A DNA stretch of 64,000 nucleotides from Polytrichum commune (GCA_950295325.1 OX485803.1:21950001-22014000); one strand, 5' to 3'; numbered from the stretch's first letter, positions 20,860 to 33,775 are shown. Made by a program: numbers and translations. The notes: a model not told the origin generated them from the sequence alone.

Positions 20860-21140
20860 ATGGCGACCATCATTGTCCCCCTTGCCGATGCAATGCCGCA
20901 CAAAACACGCATACTCACAACCAGTGAAAAGGTTGTGGAGAAGGTTCTTCCGACATGCAAAAAATGGAAAGACATATTGTTGGATGTAAATGCAGTTGGC
21001 GAAAAGGCCGGTTTGGAGCCAATTTTGATGTCAAAATTGAGTGCAATAAAAAAAACAAACTTTAGTAAATACATTACAAAAAGATGAGGCAACAAATTTG
21101 CCCGGAGTTCCAGATGCGAGAAGTTGAAGTGCCTTCAGGA

Positions 21141-21964
21141 CAGGGTTGTCTATTGTGTCGTGACAGAGGCTAATCCCGACATAATGTCGTGGCGTCACGA
21201 CGCGTATCTGTCACGACATTATGCCGGATGCCGTCTTTATCCTGATGAACTTGAATTTTACTGTATTTTTTTGTGTAATTACATTACCCCAATCAGGACA
21301 CGTAGGATTTACGATGTCCACATATGGTGCCATGTCAGCAAAGTAGAGGTAAAGTGGGAAAAAAATTACTAGCGCCCGTTCCCCCCCCCCCCCCCCCGTT
21401 CCCCCCGCTCCCTACGTTCCCCTCCCCCATCCGGCCTCCATCCGGCCTCCCCCCCCTATCCGACCCGGCCCCCCCTAATCCGAACCCCCTCCCCCCCATC
21501 CGAACCCGGTCCCCCCTAATCCGAACCCCCACCCCCCCCAATCCGAACCCCAATCCGGCCCCCATCCGTACCCCATCCGGCCTCCATCCAGTACCCCATC
21601 CGGCCCTCCATCTGGCGTTCCCCCCGTCCGCATCCGTTCCCGCCCCCGTTCCCGTCCCCGTCCGCTCCGTTCCCTTCCCCCCCCCACACCCTCATTTGTC
21701 ATATTTTACTACTTTGATTTTAACAGAATGATAAACACAAAGGCAAAATGATTTACTTGGCAAAGGAAATATGCACATCCACGTTGGATTTTTCTGCCAC
21801 ATTGGATGCCACCTTGGCAAGAAGGTAAGTATTTTACCCACCCTACTAGCTTCCCCCTAGTATGACCCTACGTGGACCCTATTATGTCGTGACGGAGGGG
21901 TCCGCCCCGACACGACACGTCATGACGTCATGACGGTGGCAGGACGTCGCGATAGACAACCCTG
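21141..21964. mobile_element. 824-bp deletion derivative of the giant hAT
   Basis: Both ends start CAGGGTTGTCTAT (right end inverted), and a perfect 8-bp duplication CTTCAGGA flanks it (21133-21140, 21965-21972). The left ~235 bp match the inverted right end of the giant element and the right ~280 bp its inverted left end, so it lies in opposite orientation. Between them is only a C-rich (+ strand) array at 21378-21680. No gene and no ~130-bp module remain. It shows which parts move in trans: two ends plus one array. Confidence 0.93.
21378..21680 (-). repeat. GC-rich array of the deletion derivative
   Basis: C-rich on +, with units such as CCCCCATCCGGCCTCCATCC and CCCCCCTAATCCGAACCCC. Same family as arrays 1-4 after inversion, but with a CCGAACC/CCGGCCT flavour, so the array has diverged or been rebuilt. 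Confidence 0.88.
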
Positions 21965-23650
21965 CTTCAGGATGCACACACGATGGGGGCTAAGTCCTAT
22001 GCAACACATCAATTGAACTATTTCAAGCATGTCAACATGCAAGAGGCATGTTGCAATGATTACTAAGCAAATAAAGTTTTGTACATCTCCAGGCCCTTAG
22101 AGGTCCTTACAGTCATCCATGACAAAATGAACCATGCCAGAACAACCCCACCATGTTTTGCAAATCAAATAAAAGCCATGGATGGATTTTTTAGCTACTT
22201 GTAGCGGTTACATGTGAATTTGGAAACAATTTCATTGCAGTACCTAAATGCAAGTTTGTGTTTGTAGGGTTGTACTTGGAGACATAGATGTACACAATAT
22301 AGATTATTTATAGATGAATATTAATCCCCTAGGTTGGCATTGTACAAATAATTGCACATGGACATGGTGATGTCAAGTTTGTTCATTTTGCTCTTGATTT
22401 GTACCCGGGGGATTCAAACCACACGATAGGATCATTTGTAAGGCTTTTACGTGATTTGGAGAAACCGCCGTCTTATTTTTCAAGATTATTATTTGAAAAT
22501 ACAAAGTCAACAATTCTATATGAAACGGTGTTGGATGGAAAAGATGTATGCATGCATTCGTTGCCAAAGCCATTTAGTGAACCTGTGATTGCCATGAAAT
22601 TGCTCCCCACTATGTGTGTCCAATTGGACAATTGTGTGAAGGACAATACAAGTAGATATTTTTTCTCATATTGGTCGTTGTTGGTTGCAAAAGGCATCTT
22701 CGAGGTATTTGTTTCCCTTCTTTTGGTAGGTCACAAGCACAATGATATTGATGCATCTCTTGGATGGTGGAGCAGAAGAGGATTTTCCAACAATCCCACT
22801 TTTGATGAAGTCGTACATGAATTTGAAAAATATTTCCATCATGTCCCGTATGATCGAGGAGGTGCCCGACTTCAAGGCATTTATAGAACCGTATATTCAA
22901 AGAAGAGCTGACCAATTGATCGCGCATACGAAGGCACAACAATGCAGGTTCTACATACGTGACGATGGTGTCCCCGCAATCCAATACAAGTTGTTGTGCA
23001 CGATACAAGACTCGAGCACGCCGAAGGGTTTTTTTGTATGGCACGCTGATGCAAATGGAAAGATGATGTTACCGGACGGTGAGCCTAAGCCTTGCAAGTC
23101 AATATCCATGAAGAATTTAGAGGATATTGTGAAAGGCATATTAGGCTTCATACAGTATTGGGAGAGTTTGAGGGTAGCGGATGTTGGTGGATTATGTTGG
23201 CATCGTTACAGGAGTGAAATATAGTATTGGATACGTGTTTGTGCCGCCTTGGCATACCTTCACCAAGATAGCCCCCTTACTTTGAGGCACAAATTTTGGC
23301 CACAAATTCATATCGATGTGCAAGCTTTGGAGGCTAGCCTTTTGGGAAATGAAAAGGTTCGTGGGAAGTTTGATGTGGACGACCATTACGTTGGGCGTAC
23401 TAATGATTGTCCCCCACCATCTTTCTTTATTGCAGTTGATTGTCATGAAGGTTATATGCTTATTTTGCATCTTAGAGATGATATACATGCAAAGCCAGTG
23501 TGGGTAGCAAAAGCTTTGTCCAACCAAAATTTGCAACTTCTAGCCCTCATTTTCGACATATTCAGGTGGAGTATTACCGATTGACGACACGGAATGAAGA
23601 TGTGATTTGGCATTATACATGCTAAGATACAAACCATAACTTTTGGTCGA

Positions 23651-24561
23651 AGGTGGATTCTAAGCACAGTCTATGTTGGATAGATACAAATTCCATATTC
23701 ATAGTATGATAACCATTGAAAAATCATAGTGCATCAATGTCCATCCTTCAAAAGTACATAACTTTTGCAAAAGATAACCTTGCTCAGATTGCACAAGAAG
23801 CAAGCCATCATTGAATAAGAAGTTGGTAGAATTGTATTACCACGATTATAGTTTCAAATGTTAATGTTGTTGACACATATTAGTCATATATGTGCTCCTT
23901 AAAATAAGGATAGAGTTTGGGTTGAACTTAAGAATGCTATATAGTTTGGGGTTGGATGAATATCCATGTAAAATATTTCACAACAAATATGAACTTTATT
24001 TTGTTATTATGTTTGGGACTAAATTGCGAGGTTCAATAATTATGCATATATTACACGATGCTTTGTAGGTCGTAGTGTCTATATTTTATTGAACATGCTA
24101 ATATTAGCCCACATTATATATGATTTTTTTGGTGAAGTTGGTTTCAAGTGCTCTACCCAATGTGCTTATGTTGGCCAACCATTGATTTTGGGATACTAAG
24201 AGTAATAATATATTTGAGATTCTTGACAATTTGGTTTCGGGCGAGTTCATGTTGTTGTGGTTCATACATTAATTTGAGACAAGAAAAAGTTTCAAATTAA
24301 CGAATATAGTGTTTTATCCTTATTTAATTCCCATCCTGCTATAAACCCTTATCCATGCTTATTGATTTCTCCTTTCTTACTTGATTCCAAAAGAGTAACT
24401 TTTATCAACCATTAACAACATTCAAGACTAAATTCAACAACAAAAGATAGTGGGCAAAAAGACCTCTTAGAACAAACCAAGGAAGTGTTGGGCAAATAGA
24501 TGAGGCCAATTTTCAATTTTACCTGGATGTGGATAAAGTCTAAATAAAAGAGGCTTGTACA
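23651..24561. other. Gene-free AT-rich spacer
   Basis: No protein-like ORF, no RNA gene and no repeat I can define. Confidence 0.45.
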
Positions 24562-24569
24562 AGTGATAA

Positions 24570-25284
24570 CTCGGGGGGTGCACTGTACTAAACATGTACG
24601 AGTATACGTGAGTGCACAGGAGGGGTATTGATTTGGACCTTGCCGTATTACGTATACATATGGTATACATGTTATAATTTATAGTTACGTACATATATGG
24701 AAGGCCTTTAAAAAGTATACAATAATTGTACTTGTATGGTAATGTTATTATACTACATATCATAAGTTTTCATATTGGATGCGGAGGAAGTTTTGTAATC
24801 GTTAGGTGGAGTATAGGGATCCAATTGACTTGATGGACCGTCCATCAAACGTGGAGATTGGTTTATGTTGATATCAAAAAGGGGCTAACAACAAGTGGAC
24901 ATATGATCTTACTGATCATTTGATGGTAGACTTAGAGACAATAATTGCATTGGCTACAATGACATATATTGGTGAATCAAATGTTTATGAGTTACATCCG
25001 GGAGATGAAAAACTTTTCAACGACTGTGCTGATGAAAGCTAGGATATTTTGTTATACATATTATAGGGGTTGATTATTGTTCAAAAGTATATTTGTATAC
25101 TTATGTTAATGACTATATATGAAAGGATGTTTTTTGTGTATACATATTGTCACTTGTATATTTATTGTTGCAATTGTATGTGTATTACTTCATTTCACAA
25201 AAAATAACTTGTATATAGGGGGTTTTTAGAGTATGCAGTGAACGCACGTGATTCTAGGTTTTAATGAAAGGTGCACCCCCCGAG
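24570..25284. mobile_element. 715-bp hAT-type MITE
   Basis: Perfect 14-bp inverted ends CTCGGGGGGTGCAC / GTGCACCCCCCGAG, flanked by a perfect 8-bp duplication AGTGATAA at 24562-24569 and 25285-25292. Non-coding and AT-rich with repeated GTATAC/TATACAT motifs. Relic ends of the same family occur in the giant element at ~8255-8313 and ~8466-8520. Confidence 0.85.
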
Positions 25285-25445
25285 AGTGATAAAAGGCATG
25301 CCGAGTTCCAACATGATTCAAATCGAACTTGAGAAATATGATATCAAAAATGAAGATATATGGCTTAAAATCTCACGATTTTCACAATCTCATCCAATTC
25401 GTATTGTCTGGGGCGGTGTGAGGTGCGTTAACTAGAGAAATATAA

Positions 25446-25643
25446 TTGTGGATTTATCATCTAGAGAGTTTCCTAAGATGGGCGTGTGGGAAGTCCTTCG
25501 AGGTCGACGAAATACCACGAATGCAAGTTGAGGTAGTTGAGTTATTGTGTAACCTAGAAATGTGCATGCCTCCAATGTTCTTCGACATTGTGGTCTGTGC
25601 CGTCATCCACACCACCGCCATGCTCACACATGCATTGGGGTGA
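25446..25643 (+). pseudogene. CACTA transposase fragment (DUF4218 region)
   Basis: The translation RWACGKSFEVDEIPRMQVEV...LCNLEMCMPPMFFDIVV matches the DUF4218 domain of En/Spm (CACTA) TnpD proteins, in which L-C-x-LE-x-x-PP-x-FFD is conserved. Only ~65 residues survive. A ~125-bp close relative is at 31008-31132. Confidence 0.65.
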
Positions 25644-25743
25644 TTAGACGTCACATGAAATCCAAACCAATAAGCATCAAATACAAGGATGTCACCGTCA
25701 ATTTGCTAGGTCCATTTCTTTGCGTCACTATAACACAAAGTTT

Positions 25744-27863
25744 GTACTAGCAGATACATACAAGTTTCATGAGATTCCGAATGTCACCAAGATGTCATAT
25801 AATATAGAAATTTAGTGCCGGCAAAATTATCAATTATGCCAAACAAGTTTGCCATTGCAAAAAATCACGGTCGTGTTGGATACACATTTTGGAATGACGT
25901 AGACAACTCTAAACGGAAAATTATGAGGAACCGAGTGGAATATCATTTGAACATTATGAAAGAGCTTCATTGAATGGGGGTGTATCTGTCATACAAGTGT
26001 TTATAAAACACACAAACACATTTAGCGTCGGAGTGGGCCACTTACGGCATTGATAACTACCATGCAAATGTTTCGGCCATTTCATTTTTCAAGAACTTAA
26101 AACGCCCAGCAAGTAACAATATGTTTCTACGACTATAATAAAGTTTAACGTCGATTATATCTGCATTAGCGGTTGCTTAAGCCATAAGTACTGCTGGTTA
26201 TGAATACTGAGCGAACCAATGCTCGGTAAGAGAAGGTTTTCGGTTCTCATCCCTTCTCAAACCAACTCAAGAGAGTCCTTCGTCCTCTCACAGGAAAAGA
26301 GGAATCTTTCCGTTGCCCGAGACATAAACCAATCTCACCTTATAAAAGAATGACAGGGGCGGCCATACAAGGGAAGAGAGCCCTCTAGCGTCAATTGATA
26401 TGCAATATGATTTGCTCATGGGGCTGTAGGATGAGACATATGGTACACTCAATATGCACGTAAGAACACCTCCTACACAATATAACAATAGATTAGGGTG
26501 GAAGTAATTCAAACCCCTGGTTCTATTGCCATCGTGATTCATTGGGAATAAGAAACGATTTTGCCCTTCACCCGAAGCTGGAGCTTCTTAGGGTGAAGTA
26601 GCCCACATTCAAACACGTGGAGGGATTTAAATCAGTAGAGATTTAACTGGGGATGTGGTTAACTAACACTAGTAGATGAAGAACTATACATGTGTTCAAT
26701 ATGTTTATCTTCTATCGAATCTTTAAGATGCAATCTTGTGTTTTACACGTTCCCATGGGAGACCCGTTTTTTGTACATATTTCATTTCCCTGTCGACTGC
26801 GATCCTATACGTTCTACAGTGATTGGCAAGTTAAACCCCTTGAGTTATCAACCATAATTTGCCACAAAAATGAATCTGGAGAGCATCGATGCTGCTCTTC
26901 TATGACTACAACATCTTTATTTGTTCTCTCGAGTAAACGGCGACCAAACTCGTCGACCGCAGAGAGTTGAGACATACAATACTTACGTGACAAAGACGTG
27001 GACGAGTTTGATATGTATATATATATATGTATATTTCCATATATAAAGGATCACAATTTATGAAGAACACAACGAACAGTTCCTAAGCCAATTCTTCTAG
27101 CCCTCATCTACTGGCTCCCATTGATGTACATCATTGCTCCTCATTGCAGCTTGCTCTCAATGATTTTTATTTATAGCCAAGCTAAGCAAGTCTGGACGAA
27201 GCTCCACTTGATCTTTATTGCCTTTCGCACTGGAAGGCTTTTCGTCAATTGATAGTCAAACTGCCGATTATTAGGCCACCGTCCATAACCAACTGGTCAG
27301 TGTGTGTCCCCATTCAAGAGACTCGGGCTTGAGAGCATCTACGCACAACAAGTGGATGCAATCTGATGGAAGACCCCCTACAAAGCATCACAAGTAATTT
27401 CACCCCCTGTTAGCATGCAATTGAATCAGTCCTCTCATTCTGTTTGTTTCCATTCACCGGAAAGAGTCAATTATGCCCTGCACCCTTCGAAGCTTCTTAG
27501 GGTGAACCACACATTCAAACACATCTATCTCAATACTCAGAAAATGCCATGTTGGACGCAGTCATACGATCCAACAGATGGTTCACCAAGTCCTTATAAA
27601 ATGATATACGAAGTGGTTCTCATGAGGCCGTATGATGTAAAGCATGATAGAACTCAACAACGTGATCATGGCACATCCTAACCAAAGCGAAAGAGTCGAC
27701 TCGATCATGCCCTTTACCCGAAGTGCCTTAGGTTGAAGTACCACTTGACATTCAAACACATCCAGTTCACCACTTACAAAATGCCATTGGTGGATGTCGT
27801 ATGATCCAACATATGGGTTATGACCGAGTTACACTTAATTAGAGCATACCTGACAAAAATTAA
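25744..27863. other. Gene-free region with three ~90-bp repeats
   Basis: No gene recognised. A ~90-bp unit containing GCCCT...ACCCGAAG...CTTAGG(G/T)TGAA...ACATTCAAACAC occurs at about 26555-26620, 27465-27530 and 27700-27765, diverged, in the same orientation. A (TA)n/(GTATAT) microsatellite is at ~27016-27034. Confidence 0.45.
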
Positions 27864-28340
27864 TCAACTGATGGGACTTGTGCAGATGAAACTTTTGCAG
27901 CTGGGATCCGTGGGCGCAGCACACCCAAAATTCTCGATCACGTCACCCTGAATGGAAGTCAGGAACTGCAAGCCGGCCATCCCAGTTCCGCAGTGGCCAG
28001 TGAGATAGATCTTCACGGTACCCGTGTTGGCCGTTACTCTCCCCTGTAAGCTGCCCGCAGTGGCGTAGACACACTTGCCAACCTGAAAGGTGAAGGTCGA
28101 TGCCAACAGCGTGCTTGAAGCACTTATTTGCAGGGTCTCGTCGCTCCTGGCTGCAATGGTCGTGTTCTCGGACACCGTCATTGGTTCGTCCAGTTCGTTC
28201 ACGAACGTGATATTCATATTGACAAGTTGCGCTGAAGTTTCAGCCGCCATGACAGCCACCAGCACCACTACTAGAGCCACCAAAACTGATCCACGGGTGG
28301 ATTTGAAGCTGCCGGTCGCCATATTCATCGTCATCTGCAT
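27864..28340 (-). CDS. Small secreted protein, unknown family
   Basis: An uninterrupted 158-codon ORF without introns. The first ATG is 28340; in-frame ATGs at 28334, 28328 and 28322 are possible, and 28322 (MATGSFKSTRG...) gives the cleanest signal peptide. A hydrophobic core VLVALVVVLVAVMAA is followed by ETSA-Q, a good signal-peptidase site. The mature ~120-aa protein is rich in Thr/Ser/Val and has five Cys (GKCVYA, GHCGTG, FGCAA, PSCKSF, FICTSP) and a likely N-glycosylation site in NMNITF; it looks beta-rich. Expected location: cell wall or apoplast. I do not recognise the family. Base composition is more GC-rich than the surrounding DNA, supporting a real gene. A TATA-like CTATATGTAG is at ~28470 on the minus strand. 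Confidence 0.7.
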   Translation of the reverse strand: MQMTMNMATGSFKSTRGSVLVALVVVLVAVMAAETSAQLVNMNITFVNELDEPMTVSENTTIAARSDETLQISASSTLLASTFTFQVGKCVYATAGSLQGRVTANTGTVKIYLTGHCGTGMAGLQFLTSIQGDVIENFGCAAPTDPSCKSFICTSPIS

Positions 28341-30994
28341 GTGGTAGCCAGCTAGATAACTCGCTCTAAATTGCTACGACCCTGCAATGAAACTGTTCAG
28401 GAGGCTCTGATCCAGTGTTTGAGGAGTGGTGATCAAGTAGACTTAGAGAACCTGGGTCTGGTCATGCTTCTATATGTAGGTCAAGCTTGTCACTCAATTT
28501 GGAGCAAGACCGCAGCGGCCTTGAGAATCGCGTGGCTTTGTACAGCAGGGGGCACGTCAGCCGTGTGAATCACATTTGACACTTGTGCTGTTGATTGCCT
28601 GTCGTGCCTGTTTTGGAAGGGAATGTTGAGGGAGGACTGCTTCAATGGTGAAGATGACTGCTTAGATCATGTCAATCACACGTTGTCCGCCAAACGCCAA
28701 ACGAACAAAGAGGGCTGCTCAATCGGGTAATATTTTTCTAGAGGGGAGTGCTCAGTCATTATATGTCCCACACACGTTCACTCTATGTCAGTTCCAAGAA
28801 ATGAACTGAAATAAAGTAGAACTGATTTTAAAGTCTGGGAAGTTGCAAAAGGCTAATGGGATTGAAAGTACAAAAGCAAGATGACATGATAATTCCAAAC
28901 CAACTAATTCTCTAGATTGGTGAAGGGCGGTAGCCTCTGTGAGATAGAGGCTACTGTCAACTTGATGGTCTACTTGAAAGAAAGATTGATTCAAAAAATG
29001 TGGGTCCCATGAACAAAGCTAATATCTGGCAATACACAAGACTGTAACTAGAAATAGTTGAAGCTAAGATGCTATTTGGTCAAAGATTGTGAGGTATTTG
29101 AGTTATTTGTGAAGTAAAAGGAGATGAAACCATGGGTTTAGTCCCGAACCTTGAGTTTATGAGAATTAACACAAAGCCACATAAGTTTTCTTAATGCTTA
29201 AATTACCGTACTCAACGAGTGGTGTTGGGCTATTGAAAACTGGCCTTCTACTTTGTCCTACTATGATGGGTGGGCCAAACTAACCTTGCATAAGTCAATC
29301 CGGGATTTAGGATGGGGGTCCCATGCAAAAACCCTATTTTAGTGCCTAAAATTCTTTCAAAGTTTGAGAGGTGGGAGGAGGAGGTCCCAAAATTTGCACC
29401 CAACTTTCAAAAGAAGCTCCAATGTACGACGAGCTAAGGAGCTCTTAATAGAAAATTTTCTCAAAGAAGTATCAAACCCACTGTTTGATCTCACTTTGAG
29501 GGACTTTACATATAACTCTATTGCTAGTTGATTCTCTTATAAAGAAGTTGAAAGTCGGGCCTCAGTATACCCAAAGCTCTTCCGGTTGGAGAGGGCTTTC
29601 TAAGCCCCGCCAAAAATACAATATTAGTTAGCCTTACACGTGGGTCTAGCTCGTAGGGTAACTCAACCGGGCAGTCTCCTGTTGCGCGGGCATGTATGAT
29701 AACAAGTGATCATTGTCTCAAGGTATGTTGGCAGCTGCCCTATATGATAGAGGGCTACATGTTGAGCAATTTTATCATTTACAATATTACACTCCTTTTT
29801 GTAAGGATTTTTAGTGATTGCGAATAAATAAATAAAACTATCTTGGCATTTAGGTTTTTTTGTCATTATTTGTGGACATGATGTGAATTACTTATGAGTT
29901 TTCAAAGATTTGCTAAAGTGTTGGATGATAAACTTAGTGGAGTTGCATGTGGATTATTGTTATTCCTATTCATGTCGATAATTACGTTAACCCTAAAGTC
30001 ATAAAAAGTGGGGAACAAAACCCAATGTTGAAGGAATCTTCCATACTAATTGCCACTTCCAACACTTCAAGTAGCGGTGACCTAAAATAAAATAAAGGAG
30101 TGAAGTTCAAGTTATTTCTTTGGCTTCTATTCCAAGGCTTAAGAAACTTCGAGAGAATTAAGAGTTTCTTCTTGACTTTGATTCTACTTTGCAGGTACAA
30201 AGTGGTGAGACTTGAGGAGAGAAACAAGGGGTGCTTAATCGTGTGCATATAAGTGACAAAGAAAATGAATTGAAGTTTCTTTAGTCATGCACTCCTTTGG
30301 TACGATGACTATACAAAATGACAAACTCAATTTCATGAAGGTTACAAGCTAGTTGATGAACCTTCCAACCAATGTTATTAGAGTGTTCCACCAATTTATG
30401 AACCTTCTAAATTAGTTCATGATTCTTCTACATCAACTTGACATGTGGCACATTTCATATTCATGACAGTGGGGTTTTGCCTCTAGCAACTTCAGGATTC
30501 ATCCAAATCAATTTCATAAGTCTTTTCGCATTCTCTGGTTTTCGTGTTCTCAACTTTTGGACTTCTCGCCTTCTCGTTTCATATTCTATGCTTTTTTTGT
30601 CGTTCATTGGTTCCTCTTTGTTATGTGTTTACATGGAAGCCTATAGCTTTGACGTCAATTTTTCTTTGGTTTTTCATTATAATATCTCAAAGCCAGAAGC
30701 AAGTAGTGCCAATTTTTCTATGGTCTTTGATTACTACACTTCGAAGCAAGCAACACAAACATTAACCCCTTAACTTCCCACGTTGAATTTCCTCCAAATT
30801 TTCCTAGAATATTTGGCCTCAATTTCAGCAACCGTAATTGAAGATCTAAAGTTTTCTTGACAAATCCAACCATGATATAGATGTTTGCCTGCTAGAGATG
30901 ACTACTCAAAGTCTAAATTGTAAGAATTGAATGTTTATTATGTAGGAGATCATAATAGGAATGTTAATACTGGTCTTGAGGGGTAGCAATGTAC
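28341..30994. other. Gene-free region with a repeat relic
   Basis: No complete gene seen. The minus-strand reading at 28788-28994 (SFFQVDHQVDSSLYLTEA) resembles that at 41326-41544 (SFFKLDIQVDVIRYLTEV), so both are decayed copies of one coding repeat I cannot name. 30290-30390 resembles 20285-20380. Confidence 0.4.
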
Positions 30995-33670
30995 AAATTA
31001 AATTGAGGTAGTCCTTCGAGTGTGGGAACCCCTTCAAGGTGGACGAAAGACCACTACTGCAAGTTGAGATAGCTAAGTTATTGTGTAACCTAGACATGTG
31101 CATGCCTCCAATGTTCTTCGACATTATGGTACATTGTCAGCCTCAAACCCCCACCCTTAAGCGTCCTAGTCCGGGTGGAAGCCTAAGACTTCACATATAC
31201 TTGATTGACCTCGCTTAGCCTCATGACTTAAACCCCAATGCTCGGATAATGTGAATATCAAGGCACACTACTTCATTCAAATTCCACAGGCCACAAGCAT
31301 TAAGAAATACTCTTCCCCCTTGCAGTATAATAACCGCTCAAGCAATTGTCAATCTCCACGCTACCTTCTATCCCTTTAAACCCCTTAGTGAGACCTACCT
31401 TCGGTTGGGGTTAGCTAAGCCAAGTTAACATTCGGCTTGCAATATCTCTTTCCCCCTTCAGCTGATTGCTAAATCCCTACTGGTTAACTTAACTTATCTC
31501 ATCCCCCTAACCCTGCCTAGCTGTAACTATAATTAATGGCCGCCCTGTAACTTTCCTCTGTTCTAGTCGGCTGGTCCTTGCCTCCGGCTCCCGAGTGCCC
31601 TGGTCCTTGTAGTTTCCAACAGAGGTGCCTAGTCAATGGCTGTGTGATCTGGGCAGCCGAAGGTCCTCCTTCCTAGCCTTCGCTCCCTTAGTTGAACATG
31701 AGCACAACAATTGCTTCCTCGCAGACCAACGCAACTGCGAAATTGCTGTTGTCAATGGCATTGCCCATCCAGAATTACATTCGTCCCTCCCGAGATTTCA
31801 AGGAGGCGAATGCTGGACATTCTGCCCTCAGACCCACAGCCGAAGGCTGCTGGTTCCCGAATCCTCACTCTTCACCTGACATCCAAATCACAATTCGTCC
31901 AGCCAGCCTCCGAAGTAGTGCAATTGCTACCGCCTGAGAGCTTGATTGAATTGTCGCCCAAATTTCTGCCAGTGACCTTCGAAATATCCGACCTTCCCTT
32001 GTCCTCGATCAACCAGGATCCTTAGGCTCAGTCCTTTGAGAGCAACCAGCTCCTCCGAATCTAGCTAAAACCCCTCCCTCTTGTGCTTCTTCAGTGATCC
32101 CAGCTTCCTCGGGTTCTGGGCTGAGGAAGATCCAGCATTCTGCCGTGCTGCCTATCAATGTGCCACTGGAGAGAGGGTTGAACCTCCTCCTGTCCGCATT
32201 CTTCCCTTACCATTCTCGCCCCTTCGGCTCGCTCCCCTGGGAGCTCCTTTTTGGTTGAAGCGGCATTCACCGAATTTGAAAATCTCCGACCTCAGGTCGA
32301 GCTGCCTCCCTGGTGCCCTTCACCATGCAATCCTCACTGAACCTCAAACCCCAAGGGAATTCCGCAGGGTTTCTTCCCCTCGCTGCACACACACTGCTTA
32401 CTGCCACCCCCTCACACACGAGAACAGAGAGCCTTCCCGCACCGAACAGGGGCCTTCACAGATCCGGGAATCCAGCACTCCCTCATCCGTTGTAACAACC
32501 CTGCCTCCTAAATAAACCCACTCACAGCCTAAAATGAACACCCCCCTTGCCTAAGCAAGTCAATAACATTTCAGCACTCAAGGCCTAAGGTCCTTAAGCT
32601 TTTAATCGTCCCTCTAATTACTCACACACCTCTACTCTATCCTACTTAAATAAGTTCCTCATCACTCTTCAACTCTCACACCATAGCTTACAGTTAAGCT
32701 TAATCCCAATCAAAACTAGAACTTACACTCTTTTTATGTTTTTGTTAAATCAACTAAAATTCAAGTCCTAAGTCTTAATGACTTCTAATCCTAACACACA
32801 TGTGGGCACACCAATTTGGGCTCACATACACACTATGGCCCATTGCCAAAAGAGATTGGATGGTGTGGTCTCATTCATTATAGGTGGTTGTACTTCCAAG
32901 AGAGGTTCTTGAAGGAACTAAAGAATAACGTACAACAAAATGCACATCCAAAGGGTAGCATGTCTAAAGGGTACTTGGCAAAGGAGGGATTTTTTTTTGC
33001 AAGGAGAAAATAATGAACATGAAAAGGGAGGATTGAGCAACTAGTATGTAACACACAAAGGTAAAAAAATCATGTGGGTTACATTTGCCTTCTACTTTCA
33101 AATTGAAGAAATTGGATGTCGTGTTGTATAGCCAGGTAGAGTGGTTACTTCAAAGTGCAAAGTTTCGCATCCCCTAGGTGTGAACTTGTTTTTGTTGGTA
33201 TATATGTTTGCAATAAGCATTGATTGAGATTTGTTTGTATTTCCAGGTACACTAGTATGTCATTTAAGACATGCTTATAATGTCATAGTGAGAGCTTAGT
33301 TACGAAGCCTTTGTATCTAACTTGAAGACGTCGCAAGGCAGGGAGGGGGGGGCACCACAATACAAAGATTGGCTACAAGATGTTGTGGACACATCTGTGA
33401 CCAGGAGTGACGATGTCCCACATGAGGCCATTGAATATGCAAGGGGTCCCAACCAATGGGAATTTTTCATGAATGTTGTTGGCATAAAGGGTCTCAAATA
33501 TTAGACGTTGAAATCCGATGGGTCTTACAAAGTGACGTCAAATAGTGGCATAATGGGGAAATTTTGGGTGGATTACCCAGCGAGTGCAAGTGATAGGACT
33601 TGCATTAATTACCGGAAAGGAAGCCTTGTTGTGGAAAAATGGTCGATATTTTTTGCAAGCAACTCGATAG
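30995..33670 (+). pseudogene. CACTA transposase relic split by an LTR
   Basis: Left part 31008-31134 reads like DUF4218 (LCNLDMCMPPMFFDIMV). After the inserted 31135-32796 block the frame resumes with HYRWLYFQERFLKELKNNVQ...AHPKGSMSKGYLAKEG (32860-33000), the conserved HYRWMYPFER...GYxAEE stretch of DUF4218. A further C-terminal section is at 33330-33670 (QYKDWLQDVVDTS...SDGSYKVTSNSGIMGKFWVDY). Several frameshifts and stops make it dead. Confidence 0.7.
31135..32796. mobile_element. Probable solo LTR (~1.66 kb)
   Basis: The block starts TGTCAGCC and ends CCTAACA (TG...CA). It is flanked by TACAT (31130-31134) and CACAT (32797-32801), a 5-bp duplication with one mismatch, and interrupts the CACTA transposase at a definable codon. 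It is pyrimidine-rich in the middle and carries AATAAA-like AAATAAACC near 32508. It codes for nothing recognisable; the 144-aa ORF at 32081-32515 is Pro/Ser-rich and unconvincing. No internal retroelement region adjoins it. Confidence 0.6.
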
Positions 33671-33775
33671 CTCAGTGATCAGTGGAAATTAGTGGGATTG
33701 GTGAGGACCTCCCTTTACAGAATTGGATTGGTGATGTGTGTTGCCTTTTCATTTGATCTAGTACTTCTGAGTGCA

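Larger units (their letters stand above)
20860..23650 (+). pseudogene. DUF7869-like transposon-associated gene, broken and interrupted by a MITE
   Basis: Coding fragments are 20860-21087 (75 aa; MATIIVPLADAMPHKTRIL...), then after the MITE 21973-22200 (...TVIHDKMNHARTTPP...), 22382-22911, 22742-23224 and 23249-23630. The block PTMCVQLDNC...YFFSYWSLLVAKGIF...VGHKHNDIDA matches my recollection of the DUF7869 core of plant transposon-related proteins: metal-type D in QLDNC and HxxxDID. A frameshift near 22790 (LGWWS then EEDFPTIPLL), several stops, and the 824-bp insertion make it non-functional. The C-terminal fragment ends with EYYRLTTRNEDVIW. The link of the first fragment to the same gene is an inference from the reading continuing across the MITE. 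Confidence 0.6.

Noticed and set aside
31625-32515. Possible multi-ORF plant gene on + strand
   Set aside because: Three overlapping short ORFs with no domain, inside the block that behaves as a solo LTR.
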